Shown here in pieces: positions 1 through 5,950 of a stretch of DNA of 6,996 nt. The stretch spans positions 1 through 6,996 of the forward strand of contig CALBZH010000704.1 in NCBI GenBank assembly GCA_937889795.1, read 5' to 3'. The position numbers and the translations under genes were made by a program. The notes below the pieces were generated by a model. It worked only from the letters and a program-made list of their open reading frames with translations, ran no database searches and was not told the origin of the DNA. This stretch comes from an uncultured Syntrophobacteraceae bacterium. GTDB lineage: Bacteria; Desulfobacterota; Syntrophobacteria; Syntrophobacterales; Syntrophobacteraceae. Positions within the stretch are counted from its first letter, which is position 1; the number at the start of each line of letters is the position of its first letter.

Positions 1-45
1 GATATCCACTCGTGACTGGAGTTCAGACGTGTGCTCTTCCGATCT
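1..45. other. Illumina TruSeq adapter contamination at contig end
   Basis: Bases 12-45 match the 34-nt TruSeq index-read adapter that ends in the ...CTCTTCCGATCT tail. Bases 4-11 (ATCCACTC) sit where the index lies and are the reverse complement of GAGTGGAT, the sequence I know for TruSeq index 23. Bases 1-3 (GAT) fit the end of the P7 primer. Genomic sequence therefore begins at about base 46. Any reading frame or similarity crossing this junction is artificial. The match is from memory of the adapter sequence, but it is exact over its whole length, so chance is not credible. Confidence 0.97.
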
Positions 46-120
46 ATCCCGGAGCTCTCGTCAATATCTGAAGCATCGCATAAACCCAGAATACGAATTG
101 TCACAAGCATAGACCGATAA
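46..120 (+). other. Possible 3' end of an upstream gene of the exporter operon
   Basis: The first 74 genomic bases have two frames open from the adapter junction. One ends at TAG 110-112 and would give a C-terminus ending RQYLKHRINPEYELSQA, which looks protein-like. The other ends at TAA 118-120 and overlaps the exporter ATG by one base (TAATG), a common arrangement for translationally coupled genes. The third frame is closed at TGA 69-71 and TAA 81-83. Either open frame would make the exporter an internal gene of an operon and would explain its lack of a clear ribosome binding site. Only about 22-24 codons remain, so no family can be assigned and the choice of frame is uncertain. Confidence 0.35.
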
Positions 121-2843
121 TGAGCGCGATTTCCCGCTTCCTGCATTGGTGGACGGCCCTGGTACTGTCCAAGCCACGTACTGCGCTGGCCGCCGTCTTC
201 GTGACCTGCATGCTGTCGCTTTACGTGACAGCCACGCGACTTCACGTCGTCGCGGACCAGCTCGAGCTCATTTCGGCCAACCATCCCCTGATCGCGTTGA
301 GCAATCGTTTGGATATTTTCAAGTCCAACAAGTCGAGCTTCACGGTCATCGTCGAATCCTCCAACCCGGACCGTTCCATTGCGTTTGCAAAGACGCTCAC
401 GGAACGGTTGCAGCGCGACCAAGCTCACTTCGCGGAAGTGATCTCCCGCATCGATCCCGACACTCTGAGGCAATGGAGCCTTCTGTACCTGGAGAAGCAG
501 GAAATCCAGGAGTTGGGGGAAACCCTCAAAGAGCACGCCTCATTGCTCAAGAGCCTGTCTACCAATCAGGATTTGCTCCACTTTCTGAAGATGATCAACC
601 AGGAGATGGCATCCCGAATGGTAGGGGAGCTCTTCACGGGTTTTCTCGACGAGCCAACAGGTCCGAAGACGGACAGGATACGCGAAGAAAAGCTTGACCT
701 CACGTTGCTTCGAACGATCCTCCAGGACCTGTTGAGCCACCTGAACGGGGCGGTCCAATTCACCTCTCCCTGGCCATCCTTGCTGCGGCATAACCCAGGA
801 AACCTGGAAAGGGAGGGATTTTTCTGGGAGGGGGGAAAGCGGTATTTACTGGTCTTCGTCTACCCACAAGAATCCGCTAAGGAAGACAAGACGGCGCTGC
901 GTCGCCTGCGTGAGGTCATCGGGGAGGTGCGGTCGCAGTTTCAGGATATTGCCGCAGGCGTCACGGGACAGCAAGCCATCAACGACGACGAGATCAGTCT
1001 GGTCATGCAGGACATGACCCGGGCCACCTCGCTGGCGTTGGTGTGCATTCTTGCATTGATGGTCTTCTTCATGCGGGGATTCCGCAGGCCCGCGATCCAA
1101 ATGATGTGCCTGCTCGTGGGCCTCGCCTGGACTTTCGGCTGGACAACGGTCTTCATCGGACACCTCACGATCCTTTCGGTAGTGTTCGCACCCTTGCTTT
1201 GTGGCCTGGGCGTCGATTATGGCATCCACTGGCTCGCCCGGTACGAAGAAGAGCAGAGCGGTCATCAATCAGACCCCGCGTTCGTTGTGAAGACCGTAAC
1301 CGAGCACTCGGGCAAGGGCATCTTCATCGCAGGATGCAGTGCCTCGTTATCATTCCTGCCTTTTGTCCTGACAGGCTTCCGTGGCCTCGTTGAGCTGGGG
1401 CTCATTACGGGAATCGGGATTCTTCTGATTCTGCTCTCGACGTTCACGGTTCTGCCCGCGATGAGCGTCCTTCTGCCTCCGCTCAGGCCCAAATTTCGCT
1501 CCGTCATCACTGCAGCTCCGCGCCGTGACCTCATCCGGCTTACCTCGAAAGGCCGCCGCACGATCCTTATCGCAACCCTTGTGCTTTCCACCCTTTCCCT
1601 CTGGAGCACGGTGAAGGTCCATTTCGACCTCAATCCCCTGCGACTGCAAGCAGCAAGCGCGGAATCGGTTGTCTGGGAAAGAGCGCTCATTGCCAACTCG
1701 GAGCGCTCCGTTCTCTCCGCGGCAACCCTGGCATCCTCACTCGATGAGGTGAGTAAGAAGACACAGGCATTTCTGAGGCTCCCCTCGGTGTCGGAGGTGG
1801 AGAGCATTTTCACCCTGGTGCCAAAGGACCAGGAGGAAAAGATCACTCGGCTGAGGGCGCTGGCTCCCTTGCTGCCGGATCTCCGACCCACCGTGCTGCA
1901 GAACAAACCGGCCGACCTCGCGGAGCTCATGAAGGTTCTGGAGCGGGTTGGATTCAAGATGAAGCCGGAGAGCGCCGCTAAAGAAGGAGCCGACAAGAAG
2001 CTAGTCGATGACATGACTCAGATTCGCAGGCTCATTGAAGAGATCACCGCCGTCGCACACAAGCGTCCGGATGCTCTGGAGCGTTTCTTCGAGTACCGCA
2101 GGCAATTCCGAGAAGACTTGCTTCAGACTTGGGGTGCCCTTCGGAAGGGATTGACGACCTCCCCCATGGGGATAGAAAACCTGCCTCAAACGATTCGAGA
2201 CTGGTTTTTCCGTGATGGCAAGTTTCTCCTTCGTATCTATCCGAAGGAATCCATCTGGGAGAAGGGCGCGCTCGGTCGTTTTGTGACGGACATTCAAAGC
2301 GTGGACAAGCTCGTCGTCGGCGATCCTGTCTCTCTCTATGCGTTTGCCTTCGCATTCCGCGATGCTTCCGTCAAGGCGAGCACCTATTCCGTCGTGGCGG
2401 TGCTCGTTTTGCTCCTGGCAACGCTTCGCAGAATTTCGCAATCGCTGCTTGCCATGTCACCGCTTGTTCTTGGTACTTTGTGGACCGTCGGGGTCATGGG
2501 CCTGGCGGACATCCAGTTCAACTTGGCCAACAGCGTATTCATGCCATTAATTGTTGGTGCGGGCGTCGAGTACGGTGTTATCATCATGCATCGCTGGCGT
2601 GAAGGCAACGTCGAGCCAGGGCATCTCCCCCTCAGCACCGCCAAAGGGGTCATCCTCGCGGCTCTGACGACAACCATCGGTTTCGGGATGCTGATGATCA
2701 CGAAGCATCGAGGGATTTTCAGTCTGGGTTTCGTGGCATGGACGGGAAGCCTTTGTGTCCTTGCGGCCGCGATCCTGGTCCTGCCGGCCTTGCTTGGCAC
2801 CTCGACACCCCCAAGATCTACGTATCCCTGGAGGAGGTATTAG
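120..2843 (+). CDS. MMPL/RND-superfamily lipid exporter, HpnN-like
   Basis: This 907-residue inner-membrane protein has the RND/MMPL layout of two repeated halves. One helix (about 20-38) is followed by a ~260-residue periplasmic loop, then five helices (about 302-452). A second half starts with a helix at 480-498, a ~250-residue loop, and five more helices (about 753-892). The first half carries the family signature GLGVDYGIH with Asp366 in the fourth helix. The equivalent place in the second half reads GAGVEYGV, with Glu817. The family uses the proton gradient to export lipids or other hydrophobic molecules. Length and layout fit HpnN (hopanoid transport to the outer membrane) and its deltaproteobacterial relatives. 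The adjoining MlaC-type carrier supports a lipid substrate, but no hopanoid enzyme lies in the window, so the substrate is open. ATG 120 is the first start after in-frame stops at 69-71 and 81-83. No clear Shine-Dalgarno precedes it, so coupling to an upstream gene is likely. MMPL membership is near certain; the HpnN label is tentative. Confidence 0.93.
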   Translation: MSAISRFLHWWTALVLSKPRTALAAVFVTCMLSLYVTATRLHVVADQLELISANHPLIALSNRLDIFKSNKSSFTVIVESSNPDRSIAFAKTLTERLQRDQAHFAEVISRIDPDTLRQWSLLYLEKQEIQELGETLKEHASLLKSLSTNQDLLHFLKMINQEMASRMVGELFTGFLDEPTGPKTDRIREEKLDLTLLRTILQDLLSHLNGAVQFTSPWPSLLRHNPGNLEREGFFWEGGKRYLLVFVYPQESAKEDKTALRRLREVIGEVRSQFQDIAAGVTGQQAINDDEISLVMQDMTRATSLALVCILALMVFFMRGFRRPAIQMMCLLVGLAWTFGWTTVFIGHLTILSVVFAPLLCGLGVDYGIHWLARYEEEQSGHQSDPAFVVKTVTEHSGKGIFIAGCSASLSFLPFVLTGFRGLVELGLITGIGILLILLSTFTVLPAMSVLLPPLRPKFRSVITAAPRRDLIRLTSKGRRTILIATLVLSTLSLWSTVKVHFDLNPLRLQAASAESVVWERALIANSERSVLSAATLASSLDEVSKKTQAFLRLPSVSEVESIFTLVPKDQEEKITRLRALAPLLPDLRPTVLQNKPADLAELMKVLERVGFKMKPESAAKEGADKKLVDDMTQIRRLIEEITAVAHKRPDALERFFEYRRQFREDLLQTWGALRKGLTTSPMGIENLPQTIRDWFFRDGKFLLRIYPKESIWEKGALGRFVTDIQSVDKLVVGDPVSLYAFAFAFRDASVKASTYSVVAVLVLLLATLRRISQSLLAMSPLVLGTLWTVGVMGLADIQFNLANSVFMPLIVGAGVEYGVIIMHRWREGNVEPGHLPLSTAKGVILAALTTTIGFGMLMITKHRGIFSLGFVAWTGSLCVLAAAILVLPALLGTSTPPRSTYPWRRY
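2830..2838 (+). promoter_or_regulatory. Ribosome binding site of the MlaC-family gene
   Basis: GGAGGAGGT lies six bases before ATG 2845, inside the last codons of the exporter gene. It is close to the ideal anti-16S match. It fixes the start at 2845 over the longer in-frame ATG at 2755, which would overlap the exporter by 89 bases and spoil the signal peptide. Confidence 0.85.
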
Positions 2844-2844
2844 C

Positions 2845-3468
2845 ATGTCCGTAAGAGCTGTATGTCTGGCCCTGGCTGGTCTCTTTGCCCTTTCACCCTG
2901 TGCTCAAGCTCAAAAGGACACGAGCGGGGCCTTGGCACAAGTCAAATCCGTGCTCGAAAGGGCAATGGAGATCCAAACGCGCCCAGACCTCGAGGGGGAT
3001 GCGCATAAGAAAGAGCGCGCCCGCCTTGTCCGGGAGTTGATCTCCGAGAGCTTTGTCACCGAAGACATGGCTCGGGAGTCTGTTTCCGACGTGTGGGGCA
3101 AGGCCAGCGCCGGACAGCGATCCGAATATCTACGCCTCTTCTCCGTGCTATTTCAGGACTCCTACACACGAATGGTGCTCAATTTCCTCAAGAAGGAAAC
3201 CATCGAATATCCGGGCGAACCCACGGCGAAAGGCAAGGGCGTCCTCGTACAGACGGTCATCATGAGAGCCAACGAGCATATTCCCGTGAACTACAGCCTG
3301 ACACAACGAGGCGGCAGATGGTTGATCCGGGACGTTGAAATCGACGGGATCAGCATCGTCGAAAACTACAAGAGCTCTTTTTCGCGCGTCACCCGGAGCT
3401 CCTCCTTCGCCGGTCTAGTGGATCGTATGCGGCTGCAATCGAAGGCCATTTCGGACGATGACCGCTAA
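2845..3468 (+). CDS. Periplasmic lipid-binding protein, MlaC/Ttg2D/HpnM family
   Basis: This 207-residue protein begins with a Sec signal peptide: Arg4, a hydrophobic core at about 5-18, and an AQA motif predicting cleavage after residue 22. The mature part, about 185 residues, has the size and helix-rich then beta-strand pattern of the MlaC (toluene tolerance Ttg2) family. Examples are the helical stretch near residues 88-113 with FSVLFQDSYTRM, and the strand-rich end with GGRWLIRDVEIDGISIVENY. Family members carry a lipid in a deep pocket across the periplasm. HpnM is the version found in hopanoid operons. The gene starts one base after the exporter stop, so the two are surely co-transcribed and probably coupled. 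The pairing suggests that this carrier accepts lipid from the exporter, or delivers lipid to it. No MlaD, MlaE or MlaF component is present, so the classic Mla ABC complex is not shown here. Confidence 0.9.
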   Translation: MSVRAVCLALAGLFALSPCAQAQKDTSGALAQVKSVLERAMEIQTRPDLEGDAHKKERARLVRELISESFVTEDMARESVSDVWGKASAGQRSEYLRLFSVLFQDSYTRMVLNFLKKETIEYPGEPTAKGKGVLVQTVIMRANEHIPVNYSLTQRGGRWLIRDVEIDGISIVENYKSSFSRVTRSSSFAGLVDRMRLQSKAISDDDR

Positions 3469-3595
3469 CGCTGCCATGGGAAATCCAGAGTCCATGGGGG
3501 AAGTCGCTTTGCAAGCACTCGTATTCATGCGGGCTTCGGGGCTGAAGACGCCACTCTCCAAGGCCTTTTTCTTGTGTTCTGCAACCGGAAAGACA

Positions 3596-3642
3596 CTGGG
3601 GACCCGTCTTCCTAGGAGCGCTCTTCAGAGACAAGTCCCCAG
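3596..3642. terminator. Hairpin between convergent genes, possible bidirectional terminator
   Basis: CTGGGGAC (3596-3603) pairs perfectly with GTCCCCAG (3635-3642). Inside it, GTCT (3606-3609) pairs with AGAC (3629-3632) across a 2x2 internal loop, leaving a 19-base loop that contains the palindrome GAGCGCTC. It lies 127 bases past the carrier stop and 27 bases past the stop of the convergent exported-protein gene. There is no T run on the plus strand. On the minus strand the stem is followed by TGTCTTTCC, only mildly T-rich. It may stop minus-strand transcription, but it is not a textbook intrinsic terminator. Nothing else is recognised in the 3469-3669 gap. Confidence 0.35.
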
Positions 3643-3669
3643 AAAGCGAAGCGCCACAGGACATGCTGG

Positions 3670-4524
3670 CTACTTGTACCAGATATTGTCGATGTATGAG
3701 TCTATCGAAGCTTTGGGCCTGTCTCCTGTCGCGTCGTTCGGCACCATGCCTTCCGCCCGTAGGGACATGTGCTTGATCCAGGGAGGGCTTGTCGCCCAAT
3801 CCTCGCTGTAAGAAATTCCCTGTGTCTTATTGTTGCACTTGAAGATGAATTGATGGTTCTGCGCATCCCACTCCATATAGAGGTTTGCCATAGAGGGTCT
3901 TCTCGCAGCGCTGATTCTTAGTGTTGTGATGTCCACTTGACCATAAGTAAGCGATTCCGTGCAGGTCTCATCCGTACATACACTCACGTTTCCTGTCACC
4001 GTCAACGTGTTCGTTGGATTCGTTGATCCAGACGTTCTCCGGACGCCAATCCACGCGATCACGTCGCCGATTGCGTTCCCGGGATTCTCCGTGTTGTTGA
4101 AAAAGAATTTCATGATGCGCATTCTGGCCTGGGCAGGGATCTCCTTGTTTGCATCGCTATCGCTGCCAACCACAGTGAGTTGCCCAATTTCGGCGATTGC
4201 CTGAATGGCCGTGGCATCCTGGATGGTAGGGTCAAGAGCAATCAGGCGTTCCTGAACGGTTATGGAGGAGCCTTCCGGGCAAGTCGTGCATGCGCAGGCA
4301 CTGATTCCGAGACGGAGTCTACGGTCTTCGACCCAACGAACACTCTCCCGTGCCACTCGGTTTGCTGTATCCGACAGCCACTCATAGCCCACCCACTTGT
4401 CCGCGTTGATCGACTTTCCATTGAAGCTGTCGTAGAGCGTCATGCCGTTGGACGTTCCGGCGTAACACGGTACGCCCCCAAGAATCAGGACAGTGGCCAT
4501 CAAGAACGATGCAATGCTCTTCAT
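3670..4524 (-). CDS. Exported protein with ConA-like (jelly-roll) beta-sandwich features
   Basis: This 284-residue protein starts with a Sec signal peptide: Lys2, a hydrophobic core at about 5-18, and a PCYAG region predicting cleavage near residue 22. Cys20 follows Pro and is not in a good lipobox, so a lipoprotein is unlikely. The mature protein opens with LYDSFNGKSINADKW and closes with SIDSYIDNIWYK. Such first and last strands are typical of concanavalin A-like lectin/glucanase domains, which pack together in that fold. Six cysteines remain after cleavage: CACTTC at 77-82, CTDETC at 183-188, and Cys230. The even number suggests disulfides and an oxidising location. I see no glycosidase acid/base motif, so a binding role (glycan or surface) is likelier than catalysis, but this is inference. 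No named family is recognised. ATG 4524 has a good ribosome binding site. The gene lies downstream of, and on the same strand as, the two-component genes. Confidence 0.78.
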   Translation of the reverse strand: MKSIASFLMATVLILGGVPCYAGTSNGMTLYDSFNGKSINADKWVGYEWLSDTANRVARESVRWVEDRRLRLGISACACTTCPEGSSITVQERLIALDPTIQDATAIQAIAEIGQLTVVGSDSDANKEIPAQARMRIMKFFFNNTENPGNAIGDVIAWIGVRRTSGSTNPTNTLTVTGNVSVCTDETCTESLTYGQVDITTLRISAARRPSMANLYMEWDAQNHQFIFKCNNKTQGISYSEDWATSPPWIKHMSLRAEGMVPNDATGDRPKASIDSYIDNIWYK

Positions 4525-4526
4525 AA

Positions 4527-4757
4527 TTACTCTCCTTGTGATGTACCCCCCATTTGCGACCGGGCGTTAGGAGAAGGCTCCATTACCCTATCCAAATCTT
4601 CGGCCGAAAACCAAGGGGCCAGGCTAATGTGACGATCCTTCGACATGCTCCTTTGTGAGCTGGTACCTCTCGACTTGTCAGGACCCTGGACGCATCCAAT
4701 TTCTCCAACAACCTGATCCATGCTATGTCTGCACATCCTGCACGAACTGAGCTTCAA
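4527..4757 (-). CDS. Doubtful small ORF with a CxxC motif before the exported-protein gene
   Basis: From TTG 4757 this frame encodes 76 residues, and an ATG start is available 24 bases further in, at the second Met. It has CRMC near the N-terminus, another Cys in GEIGCVQG, and a plausible amphipathic stretch LAPWFSAEDLDRVMEP. Its TAA stop is two bases before the next gene's ATG, and that gene's ribosome binding site lies within its end, as in coupled operons. The frame stays open upstream to a TAA near 4840. Against it: no well-spaced Shine-Dalgarno precedes either start (a GAGGAGGAG lies 15 bases from the TTG), codon use is not clearly gene-like, and I recognise no family. It could equally be leader sequence. 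Confidence 0.22.
   Translation of the reverse strand: MKLSSCRMCRHSMDQVVGEIGCVQGPDKSRGTSSQRSMSKDRHISLAPWFSAEDLDRVMEPSPNARSQMGGTSQGE
4531..4537 (-). promoter_or_regulatory. Ribosome binding site of the exported-protein gene
   Basis: On the minus strand AAGGAGA lies six bases before ATG 4524, a strong and well-spaced Shine-Dalgarno that supports this start. It is also contained in the last codons of the doubtful small ORF ending at 4527. Confidence 0.8.
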
Positions 4758-4890
4758 CAGTGGGAGGCGAAGCTCCTCCTCAGGCTTGTGATCCAGCTGG
4801 GGGGGAACAGTAGAGGTTGGGACAGTCTGATGACGCGATTAAATTAGAATGTATCGAGGGCGTAAAGGAGGATTCTGAAGGGGTAGGAAG

Positions 4891-4908
4891 TGGGTAGCGG
4901 ACTACCCA
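4891..4908 (-). terminator. Perfect 7-bp hairpin after the two-component operon
   Basis: TGGGTAG (4891-4897) and CTACCCA (4902-4908) are exact inverted repeats around a four-base loop. The loop is TCCG on the minus strand, of UNCG tetraloop type although closed by G-C rather than C-G. It begins 63 bases past the response regulator stop. On the minus strand it is followed by a pyrimidine-rich stretch (CTTCCTACCCCTTC) rather than a T run. It may end or process the kinase-regulator transcript. The GGGTAG half-site also recurs at 4881-4886, so a protein binding site is an alternative. Confidence 0.4.
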
Positions 4909-4971
4909 GCCGGGATGGTATCGGACTTTCGCCATGAGAATCACGGCAATCACACGTCTGATGCCCATGAG

Positions 4972-5937
4972 CTACCGAAGGACCGAGGAGTCCTTCAGGT
5001 AAGTGATTAGATTCGTGTCAGTATTCCGGAGGTTGAGCTTCTTGCGGATATTCCTGCGATGCGTCTTCACGGTATCCAGGGAGAGATGAAGCTGTTTGGC
5101 GATTTCCTCGCTGGTGAGGCCGTTTCGGATGAGTATGGCAACGCGGAGCTCGGTTGTTGAGAGGGCTGCGCTCCATGGGATTTCCCTGGAAATGCCGGAA
5201 GAAATGTGGCTCATGCACAGAAAGAGCATTTCCAGCTCCGTCTTGTGGCGATCCAGCGACGGAGCCGCCTCAAGCTCTCTCAGGATGGGCAGGATCCTTC
5301 CCCTGATGGAAGCCGCAATCTCCTGCTCCACGTCCTCACGAGACCGCTCCATTTGCCGAACCAGGGCAAGAAAAGCCCCCCTGAGATCCGCGAGCTCCTG
5401 CTGCACGCTATCCAATTTGAGCCTATAATCGTGGAGCGCGCCTTCTGCCCTCAGCAATTTCCTTGAAGCGCCCTCCAGACCCTCCACCCGTTCAGCAAGC
5501 TGCTCCCGCAGTTGCTCAATGGTCTTGAGATAGCTTCTGTCCACCGCCGTTCGCTCCCTTTCCTCCTTGATCCTCTCAAAGGCAAGCTCCAGGCAGACTT
5601 TGAGCTGGCTTTCCCTCACGGGCTTCACGATGTAGCCGTAAGGGCCCGAAAGCTTCGCTCGCTCAACAATCTCAGGATTGGAAAATGCCGTAATGAAGAC
5701 CACCGGTATGTGGGAACGCTTGGAGAGGACGATTGCCAGTTCGGTTCCGTCCATCTTTCCTCGCAGCTGAACGTCGACCAGCGCCAGATGCGGCTTTTCC
5801 TGCTCGACGAGGGACAGGGCCTTTTCTCCCGAAGGCGCAAACCCGCACACCGTGTAGCCAAGACTGCACAGGGCGTCTTCAAGCCCACGGACAACCACGA
5901 TTTCGTCCTCGACGATCAGAATGCGTCGTTTCGGCAT
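4972..5937 (-). CDS. Response regulator: REC receiver, coiled coil, LuxR-type HTH
   Basis: This 321-residue cytoplasmic regulator starts with a complete receiver domain (about 4-120): acidic pocket Asp11/Glu12, phospho-acceptor Asp55 (LVDVQL), Thr83 (FITAF) and Lys105 (VKP). Residues about 122-210 are rich in Glu, Arg, Leu and Gln with heptad-like spacing and probably form a long coiled coil. After a helical linker, residues 259-314 form a LuxR/GerE helix-turn-helix (TSEEIAKQLHLSLDTVKTHRRNIRKKL). The linker plus HTH resembles the output end of PAS-LuxR regulators I know from deltaproteobacteria; here a receiver and coiled coil take the sensor's place. Phosphorylation presumably changes dimer geometry through the coiled coil. 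The gene follows the kinase by 13 bases, so it is almost certainly the kinase's partner. The start is fixed by the receiver's first strand right after the initiator Met. Its target genes are unknown; the exported-protein gene downstream is a candidate. Confidence 0.93.
   Translation of the reverse strand: MPKRRILIVEDEIVVVRGLEDALCSLGYTVCGFAPSGEKALSLVEQEKPHLALVDVQLRGKMDGTELAIVLSKRSHIPVVFITAFSNPEIVERAKLSGPYGYIVKPVRESQLKVCLELAFERIKEERERTAVDRSYLKTIEQLREQLAERVEGLEGASRKLLRAEGALHDYRLKLDSVQQELADLRGAFLALVRQMERSREDVEQEIAASIRGRILPILRELEAAPSLDRHKTELEMLFLCMSHISSGISREIPWSAALSTTELRVAILIRNGLTSEEIAKQLHLSLDTVKTHRRNIRKKLNLRNTDTNLITYLKDSSVLR
4977..4996 (-). repeat. Inverted repeat over the last codons of the response regulator
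   Basis: GAAGGAC (4977-4983) and GTCCTTC (4990-4996) are exact inverted repeats with a six-base loop, ending two bases before the stop codon. In RNA it would form a seven-pair stem that could slow 3' decay or weakly aid termination. There is no T run. It lies within coding sequence, so chance is possible. Confidence 0.35.
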
Positions 5938-5939
5938 GG

Positions 5940-5944
5940 CCTCC
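5940..5944 (-). promoter_or_regulatory. Close-set ribosome binding site of the response regulator
   Basis: GGAGG on the minus strand ends only two bases before ATG 5937, closer than the usual 5-9. It falls in the 13-base gap after the kinase stop. Ribosomes finishing the kinase may re-initiate here, which would compensate for the poor spacing. Confidence 0.5.
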
Positions 5945-5950
5945 AGCTCT

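Larger units (their letters stand above)
4525..4971 (-). other. 447-bp intergenic region between response regulator and exported protein
   Basis: Read on the minus strand, this gap begins after the regulator stop. It holds a perfect hairpin (4891-4908), an AT-richer patch at about 4838-4856 that could house a promoter, a 10-bp palindrome TTCGGCCGAA (4599-4608), the doubtful small ORF, and the ribosome binding site of the exported-protein gene. No convincing -35/-10 or -24/-12 promoter pair was found. No riboswitch core or tRNA was recognised. Such a long leader would leave room for a promoter and regulator binding sites. Confidence 0.5.

Noticed and set aside
1265..2014. 249-residue minus-strand frame antisense to the exporter
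   Set aside because: It lies wholly within the exporter coding region and has the Arg/Ser-rich composition typical of antisense frames in GC-rich genes.
3560..3570. AAGGCCTT palindrome followed by a T run as a terminator
   Set aside because: The palindrome is self-complementary with no loop, so it cannot form a usable hairpin before the T run.
3458..3811. 117-residue plus-strand frame overlapping the carrier stop
   Set aside because: It starts inside the carrier gene without a ribosome binding site, and its second half lies antisense to the well-supported exported-protein gene. The product has no domain-like pattern.
4780..4968. 62-residue minus-strand frame starting four bases after the response regulator stop
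   Set aside because: No Shine-Dalgarno precedes it, it runs through the perfect hairpin at 4891-4908, and its low-complexity Pro/Ser composition looks like random translation.
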